Assembly: GCA_021324445.1 (NCBI GenBank) | Contig: JAJPJC010000166.1 | Location: 1 to 62,607 of the forward strand | Origin: Isosphaeraceae bacterium | GTDB lineage: Bacteria; Planctomycetota; Planctomycetia; Isosphaerales; Isosphaeraceae | DNA: 62,607 nucleotides | Direction of reading: 5' to 3' | In this document: positions 35,296 through 44,563 of the stretch, in pieces | Layout: every line of letters begins with the position of its first letter | Position numbering within the stretch: position 1 is the first letter of the stretch | The notes under the pieces: generated by a model | The model's database searches: none | Told to the model about the DNA's origin: nothing | Seen by the model: only the letters and a program-made list of their open reading frames with translations | Made by a program: the position numbers and the translations under genes

Positions 35296-36351
35296 TTAGA
35301 GAATCAGCATGGCGTCGCCGTAGCTGAAGAAGCGGTACCGGCACCGGATCGCTTCGGCGTAGGCGGCGCGGATCAGGTCGATGCCGGCCAGGGCGCTGAC
35401 CAGCACCAGCAGGCTGCTGCGGGGCAGGTGGAAGTTGGTGACCAGGGCGTCGAGGCCCCGGAAGACGTGCCCCGGGCGGATGAACAAGCGGGTCTCGCCC
35501 GCGAACGGTTGCAGAGTCCCGGAGGCGGCCGCGGTCTCCAGGGTGCGGGCCGTCGTGGTGCCGACCGCCACGATCCGACCTCCCTGGCGGCGGTGTGCCT
35601 CCAGCGTCGCGACGGCCGCGGGCGACAATTCGGCCCACTCGGCGTGCATGACGTGGTCTTCCAACCGATGTGTCTCGATGGGACGGAACGTCCCCAGGCC
35701 GACGTGGAGGGTCAGGTCGACGCAGGCGATCCCCCGCGCGGCCAGTCGGTCGAGAACCGCTTCGGTGAAGTGGAGCCCGGCCGTCGGTGCGGCGACCGAG
35801 CCGGGCCGGAGCGCATAAACCGTCTGGTAGGCCAGCCGATCGCCGGGCGCCGCGCGGCCGCGACGAATGTACGGCGGCAGCGGCGTCTGGCCGTGCCGCT
35901 CCAGCAGCGCCAGGGTCGTCTCCCCCTCATCGGATGCGTCACCGGAGTCGCGCCGCGGCCGGACGATCCAGCAGCCGGATTCCCCCCGGGCTGCCAGCAC
36001 CAGGCGCAGGCCCAGCCCAACGACCACGTGCTCGCCGGGCACAGGCCGGCCCCGCGTCTTCGCCAGGACCTCCCACAAACCGTCCGGCCGCTCCCGCAGG
36101 AACAAGCCCTCCCAGCGCCCGCCCGTCGCCTCGCGGCGGCCCACCAGCCGCGCGGGCACGACCCGCGTGTCGTTCCGCACCACGACGTCGCCCGGATGCA
36201 ACAGCTCGGGCAGCTCGGCGAAAACCCGGTGCTCCCAGCCGCCGCGCCGCCGGTCGACCACCATCAGCCGCGAGCGGTCCCGCGGCTCGACCGGATGCTG
36301 CGCGATCAGCTCGGCCGGCAGGTCGAAGTCGAAATCGTTCGCTGCGCTCAC
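35296..36351 (-). CDS. queA: tRNA preQ1(34) S-adenosylmethionine ribosyltransferase-isomerase QueA
   Basis: 351 residues, normal length. QueA landmarks: FDFDLPAELIAQHPVEPRDR at the start, LHPGDVVVRNDTRVVPARL, SVAAPTAGLHFTEAVLDRL, and the end LPRSSLLVLVSALAGID with YRFFSYGDAMLI. The enzyme moves the ribosyl group of S-adenosylmethionine to preQ1 in tRNA to make epoxyqueuosine. The gene starts 12 bases after serA and should share its transcript. Confidence 0.97.
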   Translation of the reverse strand: MSAANDFDFDLPAELIAQHPVEPRDRSRLMVVDRRRGGWEHRVFAELPELLHPGDVVVRNDTRVVPARLVGRREATGGRWEGLFLRERPDGLWEVLAKTRGRPVPGEHVVVGLGLRLVLAARGESGCWIVRPRRDSGDASDEGETTLALLERHGQTPLPPYIRRGRAAPGDRLAYQTVYALRPGSVAAPTAGLHFTEAVLDRLAARGIACVDLTLHVGLGTFRPIETHRLEDHVMHAEWAELSPAAVATLEAHRRQGGRIVAVGTTTARTLETAAASGTLQPFAGETRLFIRPGHVFRGLDALVTNFHLPRSSLLVLVSALAGIDLIRAAYAEAIRCRYRFFSYGDAMLIL

Positions 36352-36363
36352 TTCAGTGAGAAC

Positions 36364-37992
36364 TCAAAGCCATGTAGGCAACGCGTTCATGGGGGGCAGC
36401 TTGATGATGCTGAGGCTGAGGATGTTGGGGTGCTTCTGCACGGCCTCGAGGGCCGCGGCCGAGGGCACGCTGTCGAGGTTGACGACGCCGATGGCCTCAC
36501 CCCCCTGCTCCTCGCGGCCGACGTTCATCTGGGCGATGTTGACGCCTTCATCGCCGAGGGTCCCGCCGATGAACCCGATCAGGCCGGGCCGGTCCAGGTG
36601 GGTGAAGACCAGCAGCGTGCCGTCAATATGCGCGTCCAGGAGGTAGGAGCCCAGCCGGACGAGCCGGAGGAACTGCTTGCCGAAGAGGGTGCCGGCGGCG
36701 ACGTATTTCTTCCGCTCGGTGGTGACCTCGGCCTGGATCAGCGTGGCGAAGTCGCCGGGCTCCTCGGCGGTCCGCTCCTCGATCAGGATGCCCCGCTCGC
36801 GGGCCAGGGGCACCGCGTTGACCAGGTTGACCTGCTGCTCCAGGGCCGATTCCATCAGCCCGGCGGCGAAGGCGGCCGTGATCAGCTTGGTGTTCTTGTG
36901 CGCGACCTCGCCCCGGTGGATGATCCGGGCACTCTTGAGGGTCCCCCGGTCCATCTGGGCGTGCAGCATCCCCAGCCGCCAGGCCAGGTTGAGATACATC
37001 CGCACATCCTCGAGCTCGGCGCGATCGAGCGTGGACATGTTGACCGCGAACCGCACATGGCCGCGGGTGAGGAAGTCCACCAGCAGCCGGGCGGCCTCGA
37101 CGGCGACCGAGATCTGGGCCTCCTCGGTCGAGGCGCCCAGGTGGGGCGTGACCACGACCAGGGGATGGCCGACCAGCGGATGGCCGGCCGGCGGCGGCTC
37201 GGGGTCGAAGACGTCGATCGCCGCGCCGGCGACCTTGCCCGCATCGAGCGCCTCCACCAGCGCGCGCTCGTCGATCAGGCCGCCCCGCGCGCAGTTGATG
37301 ATCCGGACCGACGGCTTCATCTGGGCGAGCTCCGCCGCGCCGATCAGGTGGCGCGTCTCGGCCGTCAGCGGGGTGTGCAGCGTCAGGATGTCGCAACGAC
37401 CCCACAGGTCGTCCAGCCGCCGGACGCTCTCGATTCCCAGCTCCTGCGCCTTCTCGATGGCCAGGAAGGGATCGAAGCCGACGACAATCATGCCCAGTCC
37501 CTGGGCCCGCTTGGCCACCGCCAGACCCACCCGGCCCAGGCCGATGACGCCCAGGGTCTTCCCCTCGAGCTGTGTCCCCGTGAACTGGTTCCGCTCCCAC
37601 CGGCCCGACTTTAAACTGTCGTTCGCCTTGGGTACGTTCCGCGCCAGGGCGAGCATCATCGCCATGGTGTGCTCGGCCGTGGAGACCGTGTTCCCCCCCG
37701 GCGTGTTCATCACCACAACCCCGCGGCGCGTCGCGGCGGGCACGTCGATGTTGTCCACGCCCACGCCGGCCCGCACGATCGCCCGCAGCCGCGACGGGCC
37801 CTCCAGCACCTCGGCGGTCAGTTGGGTCCCCGATCGGACCACGATCCCATCCACCTCGGCCAGCGCCGCCCGCAGCCCGGCGGGATCCTGAGCCAGCTTG
37901 GTGTCCACCACCAGCTCGATCGCCCGCTCCGCGCGGAGCCGCTCCAGACCTTCCTCCGCCAGCTTGTCCGTCACCAGCACGCGATGCGCCAC
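36364..37992 (-). CDS. serA: D-3-phosphoglycerate dehydrogenase
   Basis: 542 residues from the GTG at 37992, two bases after the aminotransferase stop; no ATG fits the N-terminus. Domains: substrate-binding halves (HRVLVTDKLAEEGLERLRAE), the Rossmann domain with GVIGLGRVGLAVAKR, catalytic Arg in NCARGGLIDE and His in TPHLGASTEEAQ. These are followed by the regulatory ASB domain and a C-terminal ACT domain (LLVFTHLDRPGLIGFIGGTL) that senses serine. It catalyses the first step of serine synthesis. The neighbouring aminotransferase probably does the second. Confidence 0.96.
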   Translation of the reverse strand: MAHRVLVTDKLAEEGLERLRAERAIELVVDTKLAQDPAGLRAALAEVDGIVVRSGTQLTAEVLEGPSRLRAIVRAGVGVDNIDVPAATRRGVVVMNTPGGNTVSTAEHTMAMMLALARNVPKANDSLKSGRWERNQFTGTQLEGKTLGVIGLGRVGLAVAKRAQGLGMIVVGFDPFLAIEKAQELGIESVRRLDDLWGRCDILTLHTPLTAETRHLIGAAELAQMKPSVRIINCARGGLIDERALVEALDAGKVAGAAIDVFDPEPPPAGHPLVGHPLVVVTPHLGASTEEAQISVAVEAARLLVDFLTRGHVRFAVNMSTLDRAELEDVRMYLNLAWRLGMLHAQMDRGTLKSARIIHRGEVAHKNTKLITAAFAAGLMESALEQQVNLVNAVPLARERGILIEERTAEEPGDFATLIQAEVTTERKKYVAAGTLFGKQFLRLVRLGSYLLDAHIDGTLLVFTHLDRPGLIGFIGGTLGDEGVNIAQMNVGREEQGGEAIGVVNLDSVPSAAALEAVQKHPNILSLSIIKLPPMNALPTWL

Positions 37993-37994
37993 GA

Positions 37995-39167
37995 TCAGAG
38001 ACTCCCGTTCTTGTAGTAGCCGACGGCGCTCGGTTGGCCCATCAGCGCCTGCTGGGCGGCGGCGACGGCGCGGCCCGGTTCGACGTCGTGGCCGAGGTCG
38101 GTGAGAACCATCTCCAGCGCGGCCAGGACCGCGATCACGTCGAGCTCGTCGGTGTAGCCCATGTGGCCGATCCGGACGATCTTGCCTTTGAGCTTGTCCT
38201 GGCCGCCGACGGTGCTGATGCCGAAGCGGTCGGCGAGGGCCTTGCGGATCTGGCCGTCCTTCAGCCCGTCGGGGACGCGGAAGGCTGTCAGTCCCTCGGC
38301 CGGCCGGGCGCTGAAGAGCTCCAGGCCCAGCGCCTGGATCCCGGCCTGGCAGGCCTCGCTCATCCGCCGATGTCGGCGCAGGACGTTCTCCATCCCTTCG
38401 GCCCGGATCCGCCGGAGAGCTGCCTGGAGGGCCAGGATCAGGGTGTGGGCCGGCGTATACGGGGTGTCGAACTCCTTCATCTTCTTGCGGGCCGCCTTGA
38501 GATTGAAATAGTAGCTGGGCGAGTCGAAGCGGTCGATCCGGTCCCAGGCCTTGGGGCTGACCGCGACGAAGGCCAGGCCCGGAGGGATCATCAGGGCCTT
38601 CTGGGAGCCGACGCAGAGCAGGTCGATGCCCCACTCATCGGTCCGGCACTCGATGGCGCCGACGCCCGAGATCCCGTCGACGGCGAGCAAGGCGGGCGTC
38701 TCGGCGACGACCCGGCCGATTGCCTCGACCGGGTGTCCCGTCCCTGTGGAGGTCTCGCTCAATGTCCCGAAGACGCAGGCGGTATCCGGGTGCTGACGCA
38801 GGGCCTCGGCGACGCGATCCGGATCGACCGGCTGGCCCCACTCGAAATCGAGCGAGACCCCGTTGATGCCGAACGCCTTGCAGATCTGCATCCACCGCGC
38901 CGCGAAATGACCCGCGTTCAGGACCAGGGCCTTGCCGCCTGACGGCACCGCGTTGACCACGGCCGCCTCCATCGCCCCGGTCCCCGACGCCGTGAGGATC
39001 AGCACGTCGTTCTGAGTCTGGAAGACCTCCTTCAGTCCCGCGACCACCTCCGTGATCACTTGCTTGGCCTCGTCCGAGCGGTGGTGGATCACCGGCCGGG
39101 CCAGCTCCAGGAGAACCTCCTCGGGGACCATCGCGGGACCCGGCGTCATCAATCGCGGCTTGCGCAT
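37995..39167 (-). CDS. Class-V aminotransferase (serine-glyoxylate / phosphoserine type)
   Basis: 390 residues from ATG 39167, with AAGGAAG upstream. It is a PLP enzyme of the alanine/serine-glyoxylate family: MTPGPAMVPEEVLLELARPV, the phosphate-binding region LTASGTGAMEAAVVN, aspartate in AVDGISGVGAIE, PLP lysine in CVGSQKALMIPPGLAF, and the late RIGHMGYTDELDVI. Its gene runs straight into serA, as in archaeal-type serine operons where this enzyme acts as phosphoserine aminotransferase. A serine-glyoxylate role is the alternative. Confidence 0.88.
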   Translation of the reverse strand: MRKPRLMTPGPAMVPEEVLLELARPVIHHRSDEAKQVITEVVAGLKEVFQTQNDVLILTASGTGAMEAAVVNAVPSGGKALVLNAGHFAARWMQICKAFGINGVSLDFEWGQPVDPDRVAEALRQHPDTACVFGTLSETSTGTGHPVEAIGRVVAETPALLAVDGISGVGAIECRTDEWGIDLLCVGSQKALMIPPGLAFVAVSPKAWDRIDRFDSPSYYFNLKAARKKMKEFDTPYTPAHTLILALQAALRRIRAEGMENVLRRHRRMSEACQAGIQALGLELFSARPAEGLTAFRVPDGLKDGQIRKALADRFGISTVGGQDKLKGKIVRIGHMGYTDELDVIAVLAALEMVLTDLGHDVEPGRAVAAAQQALMGQPSAVGYYKNGSL

Positions 39168-39182
39168 TGCCTGCTTCCTTTG

Positions 39183-39237
39183 GTAGGTCAGGCTTTGGCC
39201 TGACATTCCGATTCTGTCAGGCTAAAGCCTGACCTAC
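39183..39237. repeat. GTCAGGCTTTAGCCTGAC-type inverted repeat
   Basis: GTAGGTCAGGCTTTGGCCTG and CAGGCTAAAGCCTGACCTAC are near-perfect inverted arms around a 16-base centre. Each arm is itself palindromic. It is between hisI and the aminotransferase gene. It is the same family as the repeats at about 5071, 14756 and 61676. It could terminate the hisI-side transcript, but its dispersed nature suggests a repeat element. Confidence 0.7.
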
Positions 39238-39302
39238 TGGACGGATCCAGTCTACTCCGACGGGCCCGATCTCGCGAGGCCGATTGGCGCCGGGATCATC
39301 CC

Positions 39303-39782
39303 TCATTTCGCCGCCGATTCCGAGTCTCCCGGTTGTGCCCGGCCATAGACCGAATCGGCATCGAAGACGGGCCGGGCCGCGATCTGGAGGTGTCCCGACC
39401 GGTCCAGCCGGCGGAAGAAGCAGGAACGATATCCTTCGTGACAGGCACCGCCGACCTGGCGGGCCTTGATCAAGACGACGTCGCCGTCGCAGTCCACCCA
39501 GATCGATTCCACGTGCTGCACATGGCCCGAGGTCGCGCCTTTGTGCCAGTGCGCGCGCCGGGACCGCGAGTAGAAATGCGTCTGGCCGGTCGTGATCGTG
39601 GCCCGCAAGGCCGGCTCGTCCATCCAGGCCAGCATCAGGACATCGCCGTTCTCGACGTCCTGGACGATGGCCGGGATCAGTCCATCCTCGTTCCACTTCA
39701 GGGCATCGCACAGGATAGGGGGTTCGGTCGCATTGCGCACGGCGGTCGCATCCGGTCGGGTCGTGGAGGCCAGCTTGGTCAC
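39303..39782 (-). CDS. hisI: Phosphoribosyl-AMP cyclohydrolase HisI
   Basis: 159 residues. HisI marks: [46 protein letters not shown] with its zinc cysteine and acidic magnesium site, and [14 protein letters not shown] with the other two cysteines. There is no HisE domain, so it is the separate form. It acts in histidine synthesis, opening the ring of phosphoribosyl-AMP. The next his genes are not in the window. Confidence 0.97.
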   Translation of the reverse strand: MTKLASTTRPDATAVRNATEPPILCDALKWNEDGLIPAIVQDVENGDVLMLAWMDEPALRATITTGQTHFYSRSRRAHWHKGATSGHVQHVESIWVDCDGDVVLIKARQVGGACHEGYRSCFFRRLDRSGHLQIAARPVFDADSVYGRAQPGDSESAAK

Positions 39783-39936
39783 GTTGAATCTAGCACGAGT
39801 TGCTCCCAGGAGCCAAGTCGCCGTGACCAGCCGCTAGGAGAATGGCAGATCTTCGGCTAACATCGTTTCCTCCTGAGCATTTGGGAATGGTGGCCAGCCG
39901 CGGCTGGTGTCGCGGCGTCCTGGGAGTCCGCCCTCG

Positions 39937-41496
39937 ATGGCTGACATTGTGTTGATCAATCCCCGGTTCGAGGTGTCGTACTGGGGGATGGAACATGCCC
40001 TGCCCTTCCTGGGCAAGCGGGCCAACCTCCCGGTGGCCTGCCTGCCGCTGCTGGCGGCACTGACGCCGCGGGAGCATTCAGTGACGCTCCTCGACGAGAA
40101 CGTCGAGCCGATCGATTGGGAGCGGTGCCGGCGGGCCGATATCGTGGGCATCACGGGCATGAGCGTGCAACGGTTCCGCATGAAGGAGATCCTCACCGAG
40201 CTGAAGCGGCTCGGCTGCTTCTGCGTGGCGGGCGGGCCGTGGGTCACGGTCCAGGAGGATTACTTCGGCGAGCTGCTCGACGCGATCTTCATCGGCGAGG
40301 CCGAGGAGACCTGGCCGCGGTTCCTGGCCGAATGGCAGCAGGGCCGACAGGCCTACCGCTACGAGCAGGCCGAGAAAACCGATATGACCACGGTGCCCAC
40401 GCCGCGGTTCGACCTGCTCAAGATGCAGCATTACGCCTTCGGCAGCCTCCAGTTCTCGCGCGGCTGCCCGTTCCAGTGCGAGTTCTGCGACATCATCGTC
40501 ACCTTCGGCCGGCGGCCGCGGATCAAGACCGCGGACCAGGTGATCGCCGAGCTGGAGGCGATTCGCAAGTCCGGCATCCCGATCGTCTTCATCGTCGACG
40601 ACAACCTGATCGGCAACAAGAAGGCGATCAAGGCGGTCCTCCGCGCGGTGATCGCCTGGCAAGAGCTTCGCAACTACCCGCTGACCCTGTTCACCGAGGC
40701 GTCGATCGACCTGGCCGACGACCCCGAGCTGATGGAGCTGATGGTCCGGGCCAACTTCATCGCCACGTTCGTCGGCATCGAGAGCCCGGACGAAGACTCG
40801 CTCCGCGAGGCCAAGAAGTTTCAAAATGTCCGCGCGGGGGGGACGCTGCTGGAGAAAGTCGGCCGCATCCAGGCGGCCGGCATGGAGGTCTGGTGCGGCA
40901 TGATCATGGGCTTCGACCACGACGATGAAGGGATCTTCGACCGCCAGATCCAGTTCGTGCAGGAAGCGCGGATCGCCTTCTCGATGAGCGGCATGCTCTC
41001 GGCGATCCCCAAGACGCCGCTGCACGCCCGGCTCGCCGCCGAGGGTCGGCTCGACACCGCGGATACCAACGACTACGGCACGAATGTCGTCCCGCTCCTG
41101 CTGGACCGCGCCGAGCTGCGCGCGGGCTACATCCGCGTCCTCAATGAGATCTACGAGCCCGAGGCCTACTTCGAGCGGACCGATGCCCTGTTCCTCGACC
41201 CGTCGTTCGACATCGGGATCAAGAAGCTGCGGCACTGGCTCACCTGGCCCCGCCAGTTCCCTGTTGAGCTGGACTTCCTGTTCCGGGCGATCGGGTTGTT
41301 CGCCAGGCTGATGATCCGCGTCCCCGACCCGCGGTTGCGCCGCGAGTACCGCCGGCGGCTCTGGCGATTGCTCAAGGTCCACCGGCGGCCGGGCCTCGTG
41401 CTCAACTATGTGTTTCACATGGCGATGCATTACCATTGCTCTCAGTTGGCCCAGCGCGTGGCCGACCCGGAGCTGCAGCTCGTCAATTCCTTCTGA
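39937..41496 (+). CDS. B12-binding radical SAM protein with DUF4070 (HpnP-like)
   Basis: 519 residues from ATG 39937. Residues of about 1-140 form a cobalamin-binding Rossmann domain (start MADIVLINPRFEVSYWGMEH). The radical SAM core has the CPFQCEFC cluster motif at about residue 180 and the extended pattern CDIIVTFGRRPRIKTADQVI, then IVDDNLIGNKKAIKAVLRAV and LTLFTEASIDLADDPELMEL. The C-terminus is DUF4070. This combination is that of HpnP, the hopanoid C-2 methylase, and of related enzymes of unknown substrate. No hopanoid gene is nearby, so the substrate is open. Confidence 0.85.
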   Translation: MADIVLINPRFEVSYWGMEHALPFLGKRANLPVACLPLLAALTPREHSVTLLDENVEPIDWERCRRADIVGITGMSVQRFRMKEILTELKRLGCFCVAGGPWVTVQEDYFGELLDAIFIGEAEETWPRFLAEWQQGRQAYRYEQAEKTDMTTVPTPRFDLLKMQHYAFGSLQFSRGCPFQCEFCDIIVTFGRRPRIKTADQVIAELEAIRKSGIPIVFIVDDNLIGNKKAIKAVLRAVIAWQELRNYPLTLFTEASIDLADDPELMELMVRANFIATFVGIESPDEDSLREAKKFQNVRAGGTLLEKVGRIQAAGMEVWCGMIMGFDHDDEGIFDRQIQFVQEARIAFSMSGMLSAIPKTPLHARLAAEGRLDTADTNDYGTNVVPLLLDRAELRAGYIRVLNEIYEPEAYFERTDALFLDPSFDIGIKKLRHWLTWPRQFPVELDFLFRAIGLFARLMIRVPDPRLRREYRRRLWRLLKVHRRPGLVLNYVFHMAMHYHCSQLAQRVADPELQLVNSF

Positions 41497-41529
41497 GCGG
41501 CGACTGCCTCAACGAGGAGCCAAGCCACG

Positions 41530-41739
41530 ATGCCTGACCAGCCCGGTCCGGCCCTTGATGCCGAGACCATCCGCCGCATGGCGGCCGAAACGGTGCGGAT
41601 CACGCTGACGCCCGCCGAGGTCGATGCGCTGCGTCCGGTGCTGAATTCGCTCTTGGAGGAGATCCGCCAGGTCAAATCTGGCGACCGGGCCGGGGCCGAG
41701 CCTGAATCGGGCGTCACGATGGAGGACTGGCCGCGATGA
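41530..41739 (+). CDS. GatC/AtzG-like small amidase partner
   Basis: 69 residues. The helical hairpin IRRMAAETVRITLTPAEVDA and LRPVLNSLLEEIRQV has the GatC spacing, and the end GVTMEDWPR is similar to the GatC tail that wraps the amidase. The stop overlaps the amidase start (ATGA). Small partners of this type stabilise GatA or AtzE-like amidases. Without a gatB beside it, it cannot be called gatC with confidence. Confidence 0.6.
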   Translation: MPDQPGPALDAETIRRMAAETVRITLTPAEVDALRPVLNSLLEEIRQVKSGDRAGAEPESGVTMEDWPR

Positions 41740-43160
41740 TCGACCTGTCGACCCTGACGGCCCGGAAGATCGCCGAGGCGGTGCGCCGGCGGGAGGTCAC
41801 CGCCGTCGCGGTGACCCAGGCGGCCCTGGAACGCATCGAGCGGCTCAACGGAACCCTCCACGCCTTCATCACAGTGACGCGCGAGGAGGCGATGGCGGCG
41901 GCCGAGCGAGTCGACCGCGCGGTGGCGTCCGGCCGGGGCCATGCCTTGTCGATGGCGGGCGTACCCCTGGCGATCAAGGACAGCTTCTGGACCAAAGGCG
42001 TCCGGACGACCGGCGGGACCAAGGTGCTCGCCAACTTCGTCCCGGACGAGGATGCCACCGCCGTGGCCCGGCTCAAGGCGGCCGGCTGCGTCCTGGTCGG
42101 CAAGTCCGCGATGCACGAGATGGCCTACGGCTTCACCAGCCGGAACCCGCACTATGGCGACTGCCGCAACCCCTGGGCTCTCGAGCGGATCCCCGGCGGC
42201 AGCAGCGGCGGCAACGCCGCGGCCCTGGCCACGGCGATGGTGCTGGCCGCCGTGGGCGGCGACACCGGCGGCTCGAACCGGCAGCCGGCCGCGCTCTGCG
42301 GCGTGGTGGGCGTGAAGGTCACCTACGGGCGGGTCAGCCGGTACGGGGGAATCCCGCTGAGCTGGTCGATGGATACCGTCGGACCGATGGCCCGTACCGT
42401 CGGCGACGCCGCCGCCATGTTGCAGGTCATGGCCGGGCACGACCCCAAGGACCCGACCACCCGCCGCGACCGTGTCCCCGACTACCTGGGCACGCTCGCC
42501 GCCGGCCTGAAGGGCCTGCGAGTGGGGGTGCCGCACGACCAGTTCCTGGCTCTGATGGAGCCCGACGTCGGCGCGGCCATCCAGGATGCGCTCGGTGTCC
42601 TGAAGCAGGCGGGCGCGACGCTGGTCGACGTCCGCTTCCCGCCCCTGGACCCGGTGGTCGGTGCCCATCGGGCGATCATCTTCTCCGAGGCCGCGGCGGC
42701 CCACGAGGAGCTGATCCGCACCCGCGCCGGCGAACTCTCCGACGAGGTCCGGCCGCTGTTGCAAGCCGGCCTGTTCCTCACTGCGGCGCAGTACCTGGCC
42801 GGCCAGCAAGCCCGCCGCAAGACGATCGCCGCCTATCGGGCGCTGTGGCGGTCGTTCGACGTGCTGGTCACCCCCACCAGCCCGATTGCCGCTCCGCCCA
42901 TCGGCGCGACCTCGGCCCGGTTCGGGGACAAGGAAGTCCCGCTGGTCCGGGCCTTCCTCGACCTGACTCTCCCGTTCAACCTGACCGGTCAGCCGGCGAT
43001 CTCGGTCCCGTGCGGATTCACGCGGGGCGGCTTGCCGATCGGCCTCCAGCTCGTCGGCCGGCCGTTCGAGGAGGCCGCCCTCTTCCGCGCCGCCGCGGCC
43101 TACGAGTCGGCCACGAACTGGCATTCCCGCACGCCGCCGATCGCGGCGCGTGCGCCGTAG
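41736..43160 (+). CDS. Amidase-signature enzyme (GatA/AtzE-like)
   Basis: 474 residues. The Ser-cisSer-Lys site is present: Lys in GVPLAIKDSFWTKG, cis-Ser in ERIPGGSSGGNAAALA, and the nucleophile in GGDTGGSNRQPAALCG. The usual GVVGVKVTYGRVSRYGGIPL segment follows. It could be the GatA subunit of the Glu-tRNA amidotransferase or a stand-alone amide hydrolase. The absence of gatB, and a tiny overlapping partner, favour a separate amidase of the AtzE type. GSNRQPA differs slightly from the GatA consensus GSIRQPA. Confidence 0.88.
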   Translation: MIDLSTLTARKIAEAVRRREVTAVAVTQAALERIERLNGTLHAFITVTREEAMAAAERVDRAVASGRGHALSMAGVPLAIKDSFWTKGVRTTGGTKVLANFVPDEDATAVARLKAAGCVLVGKSAMHEMAYGFTSRNPHYGDCRNPWALERIPGGSSGGNAAALATAMVLAAVGGDTGGSNRQPAALCGVVGVKVTYGRVSRYGGIPLSWSMDTVGPMARTVGDAAAMLQVMAGHDPKDPTTRRDRVPDYLGTLAAGLKGLRVGVPHDQFLALMEPDVGAAIQDALGVLKQAGATLVDVRFPPLDPVVGAHRAIIFSEAAAAHEELIRTRAGELSDEVRPLLQAGLFLTAAQYLAGQQARRKTIAAYRALWRSFDVLVTPTSPIAAPPIGATSARFGDKEVPLVRAFLDLTLPFNLTGQPAISVPCGFTRGGLPIGLQLVGRPFEEAALFRAAAAYESATNWHSRTPPIAARAP

Positions 43161-43375
43161 CCCGGCTGTCCCGGGCCGCAGATCCATCGCCTCAATGCAG
43201 CGGGCTCCCCTGTGAACCGGCACGGGTGTACAATGCGGGTAGTCCAGGCTCAGGACCCGGTCGAGATCGGCCTGGCGGTCAGTGGTGCGCGGAGCTCAGG
43301 AGCGGAGACTTTCGGTCAGCCGCCCGGCGGGATCGTGAGACCCGCGCCGAGCTTTCTCGTTGAAAGGTTGTTCCG

Positions 43376-44233
43376 ATGATTCCGGGAGACCCTCGCGGAC
43401 AACCCGGTCCGGCGCGGCGGCAGGGCACCGTGCTGGAATCGGTCGAAGAGATTCGCGCTCAGATCCGCGGCGCCATGTTCCTTCAGGGGTCGGCCGAGGT
43501 CCCGGCCGGGGCTGCCGAGCCGGATCAGGACACCAAGCCGTACCGGCCGACCTTGCGCCCCTCGATGGCCTTGCTCACCGTGCTGGACGATGGCGAGGAG
43601 ACCGGCGAGGTCCTGCGGATTCGCGGCAACTCCTTCCTCATCGGCCGGGTCGACGGCAATCTGACGATCCCTCATGACAGCGGGATCTCGGGCCGGCACG
43701 CGGAGATCAGCCGGCGGTTCGAGCACGGCGAGCACCGGTGGTATCTCCGGGACTTGCAGAGCACCAACGGGACCTTCGTCCGGGCCGCGAGTGTAATCTT
43801 GAGTCCCGACCAGGAGGTGCTGATCGGGGGCTGTCGCCTCCGCTTCGAGGTGCCGGCGGCGTCTTCCCAGCCGACCCCGCCGGGCCCGGAGGCCAACGTG
43901 ACCCGCAAGTGGGAGGCGCTGGCCGGCCCCCAGGCCGTCGCCACGTGGCACCCCGTGCTGGTGGACATCTCCCCGGGGCGCGCCGGTCGGCGCTTCCCCC
44001 TGACCGAGCCGGAATCCTGGGTCGGCCGTGACCCGCGACTTTGCTCGATCGTCCTCGACGACCCGATGACCGACCGCAAGCATGCCCGGCTCTATCGCGA
44101 CGAGAAGCACCGCTGGGTCCTGGCCAACGCCCGGTCACGCAACGGGCTCTGGGCGCGGATCGAGGACGTCGCCCTGGGGCGCGGCGGCGCCTTCCAGTGC
44201 GGCGAACAACGGTTCTTGTTCAAGGTTGTCTAA
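43376..44233 (+). CDS. Tandem FHA-domain protein
   Basis: 285 residues, no membrane segment. Two forkhead-associated domains: the first at about 65-160 (FLIGRVDGNLTIPHDSGISG then RHAEI and LQSTNGTFV), the second at about 195-285 (WVGRDPRLCSIVLDDPMTDR then KHARLYRD and ARSRNGLW). FHA domains bind phosphothreonine peptides. Planctomycete genomes often have FHA genes near Ser/Thr kinases; one lies 2.5 kb downstream. It may be a signalling adaptor, but its partners are unknown. Confidence 0.92.
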   Translation: MIPGDPRGQPGPARRQGTVLESVEEIRAQIRGAMFLQGSAEVPAGAAEPDQDTKPYRPTLRPSMALLTVLDDGEETGEVLRIRGNSFLIGRVDGNLTIPHDSGISGRHAEISRRFEHGEHRWYLRDLQSTNGTFVRAASVILSPDQEVLIGGCRLRFEVPAASSQPTPPGPEANVTRKWEALAGPQAVATWHPVLVDISPGRAGRRFPLTEPESWVGRDPRLCSIVLDDPMTDRKHARLYRDEKHRWVLANARSRNGLWARIEDVALGRGGAFQCGEQRFLFKVV

Positions 44234-44563
44234 ATCGAACCTCTCGCTCGGGGCTGTGGGGCAGCCGCTCTGGCGGCCGGATGCCAGCCAAGGGCGGCGA
44301 GCCCACACCCTCCCCTGAGGGGGACCGATTTCGATATCCAAGGACGACCATTCCACGGAGATCCACCCCGTGCCCCGGCCCCTCGGGATGAGTCTCGGCT
44401 TGTGCCGGTCCTTTCCGCCGTTCGGGCGCTGAGATAACTCCAAAGCGGCGGCGCGCGCGGATATCCTGGATGAACCGGCCCGCGAGGTCGGCCGGAGGGC
44501 GCGGGCGCGGGCGCGGCCGCGTCCGAGTCGACGGCAGGGCTCCGGTCCGTCGGGAGTGGCAGT
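44234..44563. other. Intergenic region, nothing recognised
   Basis: 330 GC-rich bases between the FHA gene and the zinc-ribbon gene. A plausible ribosome site (GGGAG) precedes the next ATG. There is no repeat of the families found elsewhere. Confidence 0.35.

Noticed and set aside
34417..37614. 1065-residue plus-strand open frame
   Set aside because: It covers the ABC permease end, queA and serA on the wrong frame or strand; no recognisable motif.
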